In this document: positions 43,202 through 52,564 of the stretch, piece after piece | Layout: each line of letters opens with the position of its first letter | Numbering within the stretch: the stretch's first letter is position 1 | DNA from: Pseudomonadota bacterium | GTDB lineage: Bacteria; Pseudomonadota; Gammaproteobacteria; Burkholderiales; Burkholderiaceae_E | Length of the DNA: 64,000 nucleotides | Assembly (NCBI GenBank): GCA_029779435.1 | Contig: JAKPAM010000171.1 | Span: 1 to 64,000, forward strand | Direction of reading: 5' to 3' | Program-made: the position numbers and the translations under genes | Notes under the pieces: model-generated | Database searches by the model: none | The model's input: the letters and a program-made list of their open reading frames with translations, nothing else | Told to the model about the DNA's origin: nothing

Positions 43202-45043
43202 ATGACGATCAATCCGTTGAACAACCGCGCATTGAACGACCGCGTCGGCGAGGTGACCGAACGCATCCGCCAGCGCAGCGCCGGCACCCGCGGCCGCTAC
43301 CTGGCCGGGCTGGATGCGGCCGCATCGGCCAAACCCTCGCGCAACCGGCTCGGCTGCGCCAATCTCGCGCATGGCTTCGCCGCGTGCGGGGCCGGCGACA
43401 AGGCGCGCCTGCGCGGCGGCGATACGCTGAACCTGGGCATCGTCACCGCGTACAACGACATCCTGTCGGCACACCAGCCTTACGAGACGTACCCGGCGCT
43501 GATCCGCGAGGTCGCGCACGAGCTAGGCGCCACCGCGCAGGTGGCCGGCGGCGTACCCGCGATGTGCGATGGCGTCACGCAGGGCGAGGCCGGCATGGAG
43601 CTGAGCCTGTTCTCGCGCGACGTGATCGCGCTGGCCACCGGCGTCGCGCTGTCGCATCAAATGTTCGACGCGGTCGCGTGTCTGGGCATCTGCGACAAGA
43701 TCGTGCCGGGGTTGATCATCGGCGCGCTGTCGTTCGGGCACCTGCCGACCGTCTTCGTGCCGGCCGGGCCGATGCCATCCGGGTTGCCGAACGACGAGAA
43801 GGCCAAGGTGCGGCAACTGGCGGCCGAAGGCAAGGTCGGGCGGATCGCGCTGCTCGACGCCGAGGCATCGTCCTACCACGCGCCCGGCACGTGCACGTTC
43901 TACGGCACGGCCAATTCCAACCAGATGCTGATGGAGATCATGGGTCTGCATCTGCCCGGCGCGTCCTTCGTCAATCCCGGCACGCCGCTGCGCGAGGCGC
44001 TGACCCGCGAGGCGGTGCGGCGCGTGCTCGACCCGGGCACGTGCCCGCCGCTGGGCTGGGTGCTCGACGAGCGGGCGTTCGTCAACGGCATCGTCGGCCT
44101 GCACGCGACCGGCGGTTCGACCAACCTGACGATCCATCTGATCGCGATGGCCGCGGCCGCCGGTGTGCGCCTGACGTGGCAGGACTTCGCCGACCTGGCC
44201 GAGGTCGTGCCGCTGCTGTGCCGGATCTATCCGAACGGCAAGGCCGACGTCAATCACTTCCACCACGCGGGCGGCATGCCGTTCCTGATCCGCGAGCTGC
44301 TGTCCGACGGGCTGTTGCACGAGGACGTGCAGACGATCATCGGGCAGGGGTTGTCGTCCTACGTGGCCGAGCCGTCGCTCGACGAGGCCGGGCGGCTGCG
44401 CTGGGGCGCGGTCCGCGACGACAGCGGCGACCGCGACGTGCTGCGGCTCGCGGTCGAGCCGTTCCAGCCCACCGGCGGGCTGCGGATGCTGTCCGGATCG
44501 CTGGGCACGGCGGTGATCAAGGTATCGGCCGTTGCGCCCGAACGGCACGTCATCGAGGCGCCTGCGCGCGTGTTCGACAGCCAGGAAGCGCTGCAGCACG
44601 CGTTCAAGGCCGGCGAACTGACCGGCGATTTCGTCGCGGTCGTGCGCTTCCAGGGGCCGCGCGCCAACGGCATGCCCGAACTGCACAAATTGATGCCGCC
44701 GCTGGGCGTGCTGCAGGATCGCGGGCAGCGCGTGGCGTTGGTGACCGATGGCCGCCTGTCCGGCGCGTCGGGCAAGGTGCCGGCGGCGATCCACCTGACG
44801 CCCGAAGCGGTCGACGGCGGTGCGATCGCGTCGATCGCCGATGGCGACCCGATCCGTGTCGACGCGGTCGCCGGCACGCTCGAATGGCTGGTCGATCCGG
44901 CCGTGCGCGCGGCACGCACGCCGGCGCGGCCCGACTTGTCCGCGAATCACGTCGGCGTCGGGCGCGAGATGTTCGCGGGCTTTCGCGCGCTGGTCGGGCG
45001 TGCCGATGACGGCGCGTCGATCTTCGGGGTGCCGCCGTCCTGA
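43202..45043 (+). CDS. edd: 6-phosphogluconate dehydratase
   Basis: A 613-residue IlvD/Edd-family enzyme converting 6-phosphogluconate to KDPG in the Entner-Doudoroff path. Conserved blocks are [40 protein letters not shown] and [20 protein letters not shown], plus [20 protein letters not shown], which holds a cluster-ligand Cys. Late ones are [19 protein letters not shown] and [19 protein letters not shown]. It needs a [4Fe-4S] cluster. The start ATG 43202 has GGGGGC upstream. No aldolase gene (eda) is in the window; the upstream mutarotase feeds the same sugar-phosphate pool but is not linked. Confidence 0.95.
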   Translation: MTINPLNNRALNDRVGEVTERIRQRSAGTRGRYLAGLDAAASAKPSRNRLGCANLAHGFAACGAGDKARLRGGDTLNLGIVTAYNDILSAHQPYETYPALIREVAHELGATAQVAGGVPAMCDGVTQGEAGMELSLFSRDVIALATGVALSHQMFDAVACLGICDKIVPGLIIGALSFGHLPTVFVPAGPMPSGLPNDEKAKVRQLAAEGKVGRIALLDAEASSYHAPGTCTFYGTANSNQMLMEIMGLHLPGASFVNPGTPLREALTREAVRRVLDPGTCPPLGWVLDERAFVNGIVGLHATGGSTNLTIHLIAMAAAAGVRLTWQDFADLAEVVPLLCRIYPNGKADVNHFHHAGGMPFLIRELLSDGLLHEDVQTIIGQGLSSYVAEPSLDEAGRLRWGAVRDDSGDRDVLRLAVEPFQPTGGLRMLSGSLGTAVIKVSAVAPERHVIEAPARVFDSQEALQHAFKAGELTGDFVAVVRFQGPRANGMPELHKLMPPLGVLQDRGQRVALVTDGRLSGASGKVPAAIHLTPEAVDGGAIASIADGDPIRVDAVAGTLEWLVDPAVRAARTPARPDLSANHVGVGREMFAGFRALVGRADDGASIFGVPPS

Positions 45044-45223
45044 GAATTCGGGAACGAAGCGGCCACGCTCGACGTGACGCGCCGGGGTGATGCCGCTCGC
45101 GCCTCCGCTGCATCCACGGGTTCCGACGCGATCGGCGTCGATGGCCCGCATGGGGCGAAGGCGCCGATCGGTCGCGGTATCATCGGCCGCGGATCGGACG
45201 CGTGAGCGATGAGGCACGGAGAC

Positions 45224-46453
45224 ATGGAACAGATCGTCGTGATTGGGGGCGGGCATGCCGCCGCGCAACTGTGCGCGGGATTGGTCGAAGCCGGTATCGG
45301 GCCGCGGGTGCACCTGGTCTGTGAAGAGCCGCTGCTGCCGTACCAGCGTCCGCCGCTGTCCAAGACCTTCCTGAAGAATTCGCAGGAAGCCACGCAGGTC
45401 CACAAGGCCGAGAACTGGTACCAGCAGGCGGGCATCACCGTGCATCTGGGCGACCCGGCCGTGCGGATCGATCGCGAGAACCGGCGCGTGCACCTGCGCT
45501 CGGGCGCCGAGTTGGCGTGGACCCGTCTCGTGCTGGCGACCGGCACGCGGGCCCGCGCGATGCCGGGCTGGCCCGCCGGCCTCGCCAACGTCATGCCGTT
45601 GCGCATAGCCGAACATGCGACGCGCCTGCGCGCGCAACTCGCCGACGCCCCGTCGGTCACCGTGATCGGCGGCGGCTTCATCGGGCTGGAGGTGGCGGCG
45701 ACCGCCGCGGCGCTGGGCAAGTCGGTCACGGTGATCGAGTCGGCGCCCCGGTTGATGGGGCGGGCCGTGTCGCCGATGCTGTCCGAGTTCGTTCTCGGCG
45801 TGCATCGTGCCAACGGCATGGACATACGGCTCGCGTCGCGCATCGATGAGGCGCGCTTCGATACGGGCCCCGATCGCTTGGCCGCGCTAAGTGTCGACGG
45901 CCGGCCGGTAGCCGTCGATCTGGTCGTCATGGGTATCGGCGCCGTCCCCGAGACGACACTGGCCGAGGCGGCCGGCCTCGAATGCGCCGACGGCGTGCTC
46001 GTCGATTCGGCGATGCGCACGAACGATCCGGCGGTGCTGGCGATCGGTGATTGCACGCGCTTCACCGATCGGCGTTCGGGCAAGGTACTCCGGCTCGAAT
46101 CCGTGCAGAACGCCAACGACCAGGCGCGCACGGCGGTGGCGACGCTGCGCGGCGAACCGCGCGATCACGACGCCGTGCCCTGGTTCTGGTCCGACCAGGG
46201 CACGATCCGATTGCAGATGGCGGGCCTGGTCCCGCCCGAGTCCACGCCGGGCCATCAGGTCGTGCGGCGGCCGGGCGCGAACGAACGCTCGTTCTCGCTG
46301 TTCCACTACGTCGACGGCCAATTGCGCTGCGTCGAATCGGTCAACGCGGCGCCCGATCACATCGCGGCGCGCAAGCTGCTCGAACAGCACCGTAATCCCG
46401 ATCCGGCGATGGTCGGCGATCCGGCCGTCGCGTTGAAGACGCTGCTGGTTTGA
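45224..46453 (+). CDS. FAD-dependent ferredoxin/rubredoxin reductase-like
   Basis: A 409-residue flavoprotein like the reductases of Rieske dioxygenase or P450 chains (BphA4/ThcD type). An FAD site VVIGGGHAAAQ opens the protein. PYQRPPLSKTFL gives the conserved Lys-bearing segment. The NADH site is VTVIGGGFIGLEVAATAAAL, and the second FAD block reads AIGDCTRFTDR. It passes electrons from NADH to a ferredoxin, but no ferredoxin, P450 or oxygenase gene is adjacent. ATG 45224 is placed right before the FAD motif; ATG 45209 is possible, and neither has good ribosome-site spacing. Confidence 0.88.
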   Translation: MEQIVVIGGGHAAAQLCAGLVEAGIGPRVHLVCEEPLLPYQRPPLSKTFLKNSQEATQVHKAENWYQQAGITVHLGDPAVRIDRENRRVHLRSGAELAWTRLVLATGTRARAMPGWPAGLANVMPLRIAEHATRLRAQLADAPSVTVIGGGFIGLEVAATAAALGKSVTVIESAPRLMGRAVSPMLSEFVLGVHRANGMDIRLASRIDEARFDTGPDRLAALSVDGRPVAVDLVVMGIGAVPETTLAEAAGLECADGVLVDSAMRTNDPAVLAIGDCTRFTDRRSGKVLRLESVQNANDQARTAVATLRGEPRDHDAVPWFWSDQGTIRLQMAGLVPPESTPGHQVVRRPGANERSFSLFHYVDGQLRCVESVNAAPDHIAARKLLEQHRNPDPAMVGDPAVALKTLLV

Positions 46454-46704
46454 GAATTCGCGGTCGAATCGGACGTGGCCGATTCGTTCACGGGTTCTGA
46501 CGGCGCGTTCATCTCTCGCCCCGCGCGCGCGTAGGACGCGCGGTTCGGCCGTAGGACGTGAACTACCGGTCGAATCGCGATCGTCCGGTGGGGACCCTGC
46601 GGGCATGGCGAGACACTGGCACTTCCGAGCCTGCCGTGCGGCAGTGCGTCGACTCGCTCGACGCTGGCCGGCGCGAAACGGCTCTCATGTGTCAGGAGAA
46701 CAAG

Positions 46705-47169
46705 ATGACCTCGCTCAAGACCTCGCTGAAGCTGACCTCGCTTGCCGCGGCCCTCCTCATGGGAGCGGTGGGCGCGCATGCCGCCAACATGAGCGCCGAG
46801 GACTATTCGGCGGCCAAGAAGCAGATCAGCGCGACCTACAAGTCGGACAAGGCTGCCTGCGACGCGATGAAGGGCAATGCCAAGGACGTGTGCGTCGAGG
46901 AGGCCAAAGGCCGTGAGAAGGTCGCCAAGGCCGAACTCGAATACAAGAACACCGGTTCCGAAAGCGATCAGATGAAAGTGACGACGGCCAAGGCCGAGGC
47001 GGAGTATGACGTCGCCAAGGAACGCTGCGACGACCGCCAAGGCAAGGACAAGAGCGCCTGTGTCGAAGAAGCCAAGGCGACGCGCGACCGCGTGCTGGCC
47101 GACGTGAAGGCGCAGCGCGATGCGGCCGGCGGTTCCTCGATGCGCTCGCCGATGCCGAAGACGCAGTAA
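46705..47169 (+). CDS. periplasmic repeat protein of Burkholderiales type
   Basis: About 154 residues. A signal peptide (LAAALLMGAVGAHAA) precedes an almost entirely helical, charged domain with two similar units: AACDAMKGNAKDVCVEEAKG and ERCDDRQGKDKSACVEEAKA. Each has a Cys pair spaced about ten apart. Proteins of this pattern are common in Burkholderiales, usually unannotated; a stress or metal-binding role in the periplasm is possible but unproven. AGGAG precedes ATG 46705. The 250 bp upstream (46454-46704) hold no other gene. Confidence 0.8.
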   Translation: MTSLKTSLKLTSLAAALLMGAVGAHAANMSAEDYSAAKKQISATYKSDKAACDAMKGNAKDVCVEEAKGREKVAKAELEYKNTGSESDQMKVTTAKAEAEYDVAKERCDDRQGKDKSACVEEAKATRDRVLADVKAQRDAAGGSSMRSPMPKTQ

Positions 47170-47303
47170 TACCGGGTGAAGCGCTCGCGAAAGATGATAG
47201 AAAGGCGAGGCCGCGCGCCGGCGCAACGATGGGCCGATCGTGATCGGCTCATTCCGGCTGCGGCGTTCCGTAGTGCCTTTCCCTCATTTCTCGCGGAGTT
47301 CTC

Positions 47304-48326
47304 ATGTTCTCATGCTCTCGCCGCCGGTTCGTCGGGGCCGGCGCCGGTGCGACGGCGCTATCACTAAGCGGCTTGTCGACCGTGCCGGGCATCGCTCGTG
47401 CCGATGAAGCCTACCCCAACAAGGTGATAAGTCTGGTCGTCCCCTACCCGGCGGGCGGGGCCAGCGACGTCAGCGCACGCATCTTCGCCGGGTCGTTCAC
47501 GACCACGCTCAAGCAGCAGGTCGTCGTCGAGAACGTCAGTGGCGGCACGGGCGTGCTCGGCGCCAATCGCATACTGCAATCGCCGGCCGACGGCTACATG
47601 CTGTTCCATGGCTCGGACAATGAAGTCTTCCTGGCGCCGATGCTGAACCCGCACGCGCGCTATCGTCCCGCTGATTTCACGTACGTCGCGCCGATCAGCG
47701 AAGCGACGCTGGTGATCCTGTCGCGCCAGGATCTGCCGGTGCGTACGATCGACGAGTTCGTCGACTACGCGAAGGCGGATCCGGGCCGGCAGTTGACCTA
47801 CGCGACCGTGGGGATCGATTCGCTGTACCACCTGATGGGCGAGGCGCTGGCGCTGCGCACCGGCACGAAGCTGCTGCACGTGCCGTACAAGGGCGGCGCG
47901 CCTGCGTTGCAGGATGTGGCCGGCGGGCAGGTGGATTTCGCGATCCTGCCGTTCCAGACCAATTTCCAGGCGATGCAGGAGCAGAAGCGGTTGCGGATCC
48001 TGTCGAGCTTCTCGCGGGTGCTGCCCGCGCCGCTGGCCGACATCCCGTTGATCACGCAAAGCCGGCACCTGTCGGATTTCGTCTATACGATCTCTGGCGG
48101 CTATTTCGTTCGCAAGGGCACGCCGCTGGAGCGTCTCGACGTACTGCGCAAGGCGGTCGAAGTGGCGCTGACGACGCCGGACATCCGCAGCCGGCTCGAA
48201 CAGGAAGGGCGGCACATCGCCACGCCGGTCAAGTCGCAGGCCGAGGCCGACAAGGCGTTCGCCACCCAGCACCAGCGTATCGACGGCCTGGTCAAGCTGG
48301 TGGGGCGCAAGGTCAACAACGCTTAG
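47304..48326 (+). CDS. Bug-type (TTT family) solute-binding receptor
   Basis: A 340-residue periplasmic binding protein of the tripartite tricarboxylate transporter family. The N terminus has a twin-Arg-like RRRFVGAGAG motif and a hydrophobic stretch ending in IARADEA, a signal peptide. Then come VISLVVPYPAGGASDVSARI, VVVENVSGGTGVLGANRI and HVPYKGGAPALQDVAGGQ, all Bug signatures. It delivers a small organic acid. No TctA/TctB membrane partners are present, as is usual for orphan Bug proteins in Burkholderiales. GGAG lies six bases before the ATG. A strong palindrome follows the stop. Confidence 0.93.
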   Translation: MFSCSRRRFVGAGAGATALSLSGLSTVPGIARADEAYPNKVISLVVPYPAGGASDVSARIFAGSFTTTLKQQVVVENVSGGTGVLGANRILQSPADGYMLFHGSDNEVFLAPMLNPHARYRPADFTYVAPISEATLVILSRQDLPVRTIDEFVDYAKADPGRQLTYATVGIDSLYHLMGEALALRTGTKLLHVPYKGGAPALQDVAGGQVDFAILPFQTNFQAMQEQKRLRILSSFSRVLPAPLADIPLITQSRHLSDFVYTISGGYFVRKGTPLERLDVLRKAVEVALTTPDIRSRLEQEGRHIATPVKSQAEADKAFATQHQRIDGLVKLVGRKVNNA

Positions 48327-48342
48327 CGCTGGTGGGATCTGA

Positions 48343-48374
48343 CCCGGAAAGCGCGGGATCCCGCGCTTTCCGGG
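48343..48374. terminator. 32-bp perfect palindrome, bidirectional terminator
   Basis: CCCGGAAAGCGCGGGA and its exact complement meet without a loop at 48343-48374, between convergent genes (Bug receptor and amidohydrolase). T-rich stretches follow at 48383-48386 and 48402-48408. Position and symmetry suit a terminator for both strands. Confidence 0.75.
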
Positions 48375-48409
48375 CCTCCGCGTTTTCGGCCTGGGTCTCA
48401 GCGTTTTTT

Positions 48410-49708
48410 CTACCGGTCCCGGCGGCCGACCACTTTCGCGTGGCCGAGCATCGCGTGCAGCAGCACGTTGCACCCGGCTTCCAGATGCTCGGGCTTGGCG
48501 TCCTCGATCTCGTTGTGGCTGATGCCGTCCTTGCATGGCACGAAGATCATCGAGGTCGGGGCCAGTCGCGCCATGTACACGGCGTCGTGCCCGGCGCCCG
48601 AGACCGCATCCATCTGCGAATAGCCGAGCGCCTGCGCGGCCTGCCGGACCGCGGAGACGCAGGTGACGTCGAACGGGCAGGGCGCGAAGCTGGATACCTT
48701 CCGCAGGTCGATCGCCAGCCCCGTGTCGCGCCGCACATCGTCCAGCACCGCGTGCAGGTCCGCCTCCATCCGTTCGAGCAGTTCCCCGCTGACGTTGCGC
48801 AGGTCGATCGAGAACGTGACCTGGCCGGGGATGACATTGCGGCTGTTCGGAAACACCTGGACCATGCCGACCGTGCCGCGGCCATAAGGAGGGTAGCGGT
48901 CGGCGATCGCGATCACCTGCTGCATGATGCCGGTGGCCGCCTGCAGCGCGTCGCGGCGCAGCGCCATCGGTGTCGGGCCGGCATGCGCTTCCATGCCGGT
49001 CACCGTGCAGTCGTACCAGTTCAGCCCCAGTACGGCGTCGACGACGCCGATCGTCACGCCGGCATCCTCGAGCACCGGCCCTTGTTCGATATGGGCCTCG
49101 AAATAAGCGCCGATCGGATGGTCGCCGGGTGTCTGGTCGCCGACGTAGCCGATGCGCGCGAGTTCGTCGCGCACGCTGCGGCCCTCCACGTCGGTCGCCG
49201 CGTAGGCATGATCGAGCGAGAACGCGCCGGCGAACACGCCCGATCCCATCATGACCGGCACGAAACGCGAGCCTTCCTCGTTGGTCCAGAACGCCACTTC
49301 GAGCGGCGCTTCGGTCTCGATGCCCGCGTCGTTCAGCGTGCGCATCACTTCCAGGCCGGCGAGCACCCCGTAGTTGCCGTCGAACTTGCCGCCGGTCGGC
49401 TGCGTGTCGATGTGGCTGCCGGTGACGATCGGCGGCAGCGCATCGTTGCGGCCCGCGCGCCGCAGGAAGCCGTTGCCGATACGGTCGATCGTCACGGTCA
49501 GGCCCGCCTCTCGCGCCCAGCCTACGACCAGGTCGCGCCCCTGCCGGTCCAGGTCCGTCAAGGCCAGACGGCACACGCCGCCCTTGGGGGTCGCACCGAT
49601 CTTCGCCAGCGCCATCAGCGAGTTCCATAAGCGCCGGCCGTCGACGCGCAATTGACGGATCGTCGGGTCCGCCGTAGTCGGCTGGGGGGAGTTTTCTCGG
49701 GCGTTCAT
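48410..49708 (-). CDS. M20-family Zn amidohydrolase (N-carbamoyl amino acid / allantoate type)
   Basis: A 432-residue hydantoinase/carbamoylase-family enzyme that removes the ureido or acyl group from an amino acid derivative. Metal ligands are visible: the His and Asp of GSHIDTQPTGGKFDGNYG, the Glu pair in WTNEEGSRF, HIEQGPVLED and the terminal His in DGISHNEIEDA. The lid domain begins GLNWYDCTVTGMEAHAG. Family members act on N-carbamoyl-L-amino acids, 3-ureidopropionate or allantoate; choice not possible here. AGGAA lies six bases upstream of ATG 49708. Confidence 0.9.
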   Translation of the reverse strand: MNARENSPQPTTADPTIRQLRVDGRRLWNSLMALAKIGATPKGGVCRLALTDLDRQGRDLVVGWAREAGLTVTIDRIGNGFLRRAGRNDALPPIVTGSHIDTQPTGGKFDGNYGVLAGLEVMRTLNDAGIETEAPLEVAFWTNEEGSRFVPVMMGSGVFAGAFSLDHAYAATDVEGRSVRDELARIGYVGDQTPGDHPIGAYFEAHIEQGPVLEDAGVTIGVVDAVLGLNWYDCTVTGMEAHAGPTPMALRRDALQAATGIMQQVIAIADRYPPYGRGTVGMVQVFPNSRNVIPGQVTFSIDLRNVSGELLERMEADLHAVLDDVRRDTGLAIDLRKVSSFAPCPFDVTCVSAVRQAAQALGYSQMDAVSGAGHDAVYMARLAPTSMIFVPCKDGISHNEIEDAKPEHLEAGCNVLLHAMLGHAKVVGRRDR

Positions 49709-49904
49709 CGGGATTCCTCATGTTTGTCGCAACGCGTCTTGACCGCCGCGTGCGTTCGTCCTAATCTTTCCTCACGCGACACGTTCTTGTCCAGGCGGGC
49801 CGAGCGGACCAACCCTGGGGCGACGATAGCGCCCTAACCCCCCGCGAGGTCGACCGTATCGGAGAGAGGGTGCCCGCGTCAAAGCAGCCGCCACTCGCGG
49901 CTCG

Positions 49905-49932
49905 GGGGCGCAGTCTGACCTGCGCCCCTTTT
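49905..49932 (+). terminator. intrinsic-terminator-like hairpin without an upstream gene
   Basis: Arms GGGGCGCA (49905-49912) and TGCGCCCC (49921-49928) with an 8-base loop are followed by TTTT then CATTT. Another hairpin (AGCCGC/GCGGCT) lies 15-20 bases earlier. No plus-strand gene ends here: the amidohydrolase is divergent. This may close a small RNA or act in the leader of the SMUG1 gene. Elsewhere in 49709-50046 I see no gene. Confidence 0.55.
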
Positions 49933-50046
49933 CATTTCGAATCCACGCATACGGCGTCCTTGTCGGGATCCGTGGTCATTGGCGGCTATCATGATTGTCG
50001 TGCCTGCGTCCCCGCTGGCGCGGTTTCCTTGCTCCACGCCATTTCC

Positions 50047-50841
50047 ATGCCTTCTTCGTCCCCCCGTCCGATCGCCGTGGCGCCCGCCGATGCCGACCCG
50101 GCCGCTTCGATCAGCGCCGGTCTGATCGCCGCCGCGCGCCGGCTGTCGGATGAGCTCGACACCCTGCGGTTCGCCCCGCCGGTCGCGCACGTCTACAACC
50201 CGCTCGACTACGCGTGGGCGCCGCATCGGCTGTACCTGGAGCGCTTCGGCAACAGCCGCAAGCGGATCATGTTCCTGGGCATGAATCCGGGGCCGTTCGG
50301 CATGATGCAGATCGGCGTGCCGTTCGGCGAGGTGGCGGCGGTGCGCGACTGGATGGGCATCGTCGCGCCGGTGTCGCAGCCGGCGGACATGCATCCGAAG
50401 CGGCCGATCGAGGGCTTCGCGTGCAAGCGCTCCGAGGTCAGCGGCCGCCGCCTGTGGGGCTGGGCCGCCGAACGCTGGGGCACGGCCGACCGGTTCTTCG
50501 CCGAGTGCTTCGTCGTCAACTACTGCCCGCTGGGCTTTCTCGAGGCGAGCGGGCGCAACTTCACGCCGGACAAGCTGCCCGCGCTCGAGCGGGCGGCGCT
50601 GTACGCGGCGTGTGACAAGCACCTGGCGACGGCGCTGGCGCTGCTGAAACCCGAGTTCGCGATCGGCATCGGCGGTTTCGCCAAGGCGCGGCTGCAGGCG
50701 GTCGTCGATACAATGCCCGCGTCGGGAGCGGTGCCGCGAATCGGCTCGATCCTGCATCCGAGCCCGGCCAGCCCGGCTGCGAATCGCGGTTGGGCCGAGC
50801 AGGTCGACGCGCAGTTGCGGGCGTTGGGGGCGCTGTCCTGA
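50047..50841 (+). CDS. SMUG1-type uracil-DNA glycosylase
   Basis: A 264-residue family-3 glycosylase that removes uracil and oxidised pyrimidines from DNA. Motif 1 reads LGMNPGPFGMMQIGVPFGEV, which matches the SMUG1 GMNPGPFGMAQTGVPFG, and motif 2 is HPSPASPAANRGW. FVVNYCPLGFLEASGRN lies between. Bacterial SMUG1 proteins are scattered in proteobacteria. ATG 50047 is used; the frame opens at 49870 through a region with a hairpin. No neighbour suggests an SOS operon. Confidence 0.93.
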   Translation: MPSSSPRPIAVAPADADPAASISAGLIAAARRLSDELDTLRFAPPVAHVYNPLDYAWAPHRLYLERFGNSRKRIMFLGMNPGPFGMMQIGVPFGEVAAVRDWMGIVAPVSQPADMHPKRPIEGFACKRSEVSGRRLWGWAAERWGTADRFFAECFVVNYCPLGFLEASGRNFTPDKLPALERAALYAACDKHLATALALLKPEFAIGIGGFAKARLQAVVDTMPASGAVPRIGSILHPSPASPAANRGWAEQVDAQLRALGALS

Positions 50842-50930
50842 CCCGGCCGCCGGCTCCGACCCCCGATCGGTTTTCCCGTGGTTGGCCTTTCGATTTGCCC
50901 TATCCCCGTTCAGTTCAGGAGTGGATGTCC

Positions 50931-52097
50931 ATGAAGCATGCGCGTCTTTCGGCGCTTCGGGTGGCGCTTGCGGCCATCGTGGCTGCCGGCCTCTCATCGG
51001 CTGCCGTCGTCCAGGCTCAGGTCAAGGTCGGTGTCCTGGTGTCGGCAACCGGCCCGACGGCGCAGGTCGGCATCCCGCAGCGCAATACCGTGCCGCTGCT
51101 GCCGACCCGCATCGGCGATCTGAGCGTCGAATACACGACGCTGGACGATGCCAGCGACACGACGGCGTCGGTCACGGCCGCCAAGAAGCTGATCGCCGAA
51201 CAGAACATCGATGTGCTGATCGGCCCGCCGGGCACGCCGAACGCGATGGGCGTATTGCCGTTCATCGCCGAGGCCGGCGTACCGATGCTGTCGCCCACCG
51301 GGGGCGCGATCGTCGTGCTGCCGATGACCGAGCAGAAGAAGTGGGTGTTCAAGACCACGCAGAACGACGACATCATCGCCGAAGCGCTGATCGGGCACAT
51401 GGTCAAGGTGGGCGTCAAGACGGTGGCGCTGTTCGGCACCAACGATCCCTACGGCGAGAACTGGCACAAGGTCTTCTCGGCGATGGCTGAGCCCAAGGGC
51501 CTGAAGGTCGTGGCCAGCGAGAAGTTCAATCGCACCGATACGTCGGCGACCGGCCAGGGGCTGCGCGTCATCGCGTCCAAGCCCGATGCGGTGCTGATCA
51601 CGGCCCCGGGCGGCCCGTCGGTGTTGCCGCAAGTGACGCTGTACGACCAGGGTTATCGCGGCCGGATGTACCAGACCCACGGTGCGGCGTTGCCCGACTT
51701 CCTGCGGCTGGGTGGCAAGAAGGTCGAGGGCACGGTGCTGGCGGCCAGCCTGATGCTGGTGCTGCCCGAGATCGCCGACAGCAACCCGTCCAAGAAGATC
51801 GCGACCGACTACATCGCCGCTTACGAGAAGATCAACGGCAGCAAGCCGGCCACGTTCGGCGCCAACGTCTTCGATGCGGGGTTGCTGTTGCAGCGCACGG
51901 TGCCGATCGCCGCCGCCAAGGCCAAGCCGGGGACGCGCGAGTTCCGCGTCGCGCTGCGCGACGCGCTCGAGAACGTCAAGGACCTGGTCGGCACGCAGGG
52001 CGTCTACAACATGACGCCCGACGACCACAGCGGGTTCGATCAGCGCGGCCGCGTGCTGATCACCGTCAAGGACGGCAACTGGACGCTGCTGAAGTAG
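50931..52097 (+). CDS. branched-chain amino acid-type ABC receptor (LivK-like)
   Basis: A 388-residue periplasmic type I binding protein. The signal peptide runs to VVQAQVKVGVL. The following GVLVSATGPTAQVGIPQRNT, LIAEQNIDVLIGPPGTPNAM, FGTNDPYGENWHKVF and the C-terminal TFGANVFDAGLLL are typical of the LivJ/K fold. It should bind an amino acid or aromatic acid and hand it to an ABC permease, but no liv permease genes are adjacent. AGGAG lies ten bases before ATG 50931; ATG 50925 is also possible. It converges with arfB. Confidence 0.9.
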   Translation: MKHARLSALRVALAAIVAAGLSSAAVVQAQVKVGVLVSATGPTAQVGIPQRNTVPLLPTRIGDLSVEYTTLDDASDTTASVTAAKKLIAEQNIDVLIGPPGTPNAMGVLPFIAEAGVPMLSPTGGAIVVLPMTEQKKWVFKTTQNDDIIAEALIGHMVKVGVKTVALFGTNDPYGENWHKVFSAMAEPKGLKVVASEKFNRTDTSATGQGLRVIASKPDAVLITAPGGPSVLPQVTLYDQGYRGRMYQTHGAALPDFLRLGGKKVEGTVLAASLMLVLPEIADSNPSKKIATDYIAAYEKINGSKPATFGANVFDAGLLLQRTVPIAAAKAKPGTREFRVALRDALENVKDLVGTQGVYNMTPDDHSGFDQRGRVLITVKDGNWTLLK

Positions 52098-52135
52098 CGG
52101 CTGACCGGTGTGAAAAGGCCCCCGGAGGGCGGGCG

Positions 52136-52564
52136 CTAATCGTCCCGCCCCGATCCGCTCACCGTGCGCCGCAGGCCCTTGACCTGCGCGCGCCGGGCCT
52201 TGCTTTCGAGGCGCCGGAACATCGACGCCCGCGTGGGGGTGGTGGCCCGTCGCGGCGGGTGCACGACCGACGCCGCGGTCACCAGGTCGCGCAGCTTGTC
52301 CAGCGCGTCGCGCCGGTTCAACTCCTGGCTGCGGTGGCGCTGTGCCTTGATCACCAGCACGCCATCGCTGGTGATGCGCCGGTCGTTCGACGCGAGCAGC
52401 CGCTCGCGGATCGATTCGGGCAGCGACGACGCCCGGATGTCGAAGCGCAACTGGATCGCCGTCGACACCTTGTTGACATGCTGTCCGCCCGCGCCTTGCG
52501 AGCGGATCGCGCTCAGCTCGACCTCGTCGTCGTGCAGAACGATCGTCGAGGTGACCGGGATCAT
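52136..52564 (-). CDS. arfB: ribosome-rescue peptidyl-tRNA hydrolase ArfB
   Basis: A 142-residue class I release-factor-like hydrolase. The catalytic GGQ is at residues 26-28 in SQGAGGQHVNKVSTAI, followed by the fold core and a basic C-terminal tail (LESKARRAQVKGLRR) that enters the mRNA channel of stalled ribosomes. It frees peptide from ribosomes on truncated mRNA without a stop codon. ATG 52564 overlaps the TGA of the MBL gene upstream (ATGA), so it is coupled to it. Confidence 0.93.
   Translation of the reverse strand: MIPVTSTIVLHDDEVELSAIRSQGAGGQHVNKVSTAIQLRFDIRASSLPESIRERLLASNDRRITSDGVLVIKAQRHRSQELNRRDALDKLRDLVTAASVVHPPRRATTPTRASMFRRLESKARRAQVKGLRRTVSGSGRDD

Noticed and set aside
43523-45805. 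A 760-codon open frame on the minus strand opposite edd and the FAD reductase
   Set aside because: It is rich in Arg, His and Gly without domains, and mirrors the third-position GC of the clearly real plus-strand genes.
45224-46453. Treating the FAD reductase as redox partner of the island P450
   Set aside because: The P450 carries its own reductase and lies 38 kb away; no evidence links them.
52127-52150. Terminator hairpin between livK-like gene and arfB
   Set aside because: The 7-bp GGGCGGG/CCCGCCC pairing overlaps the arfB stop codon and has no T-run; chance pairing in GC-rich DNA is as likely.
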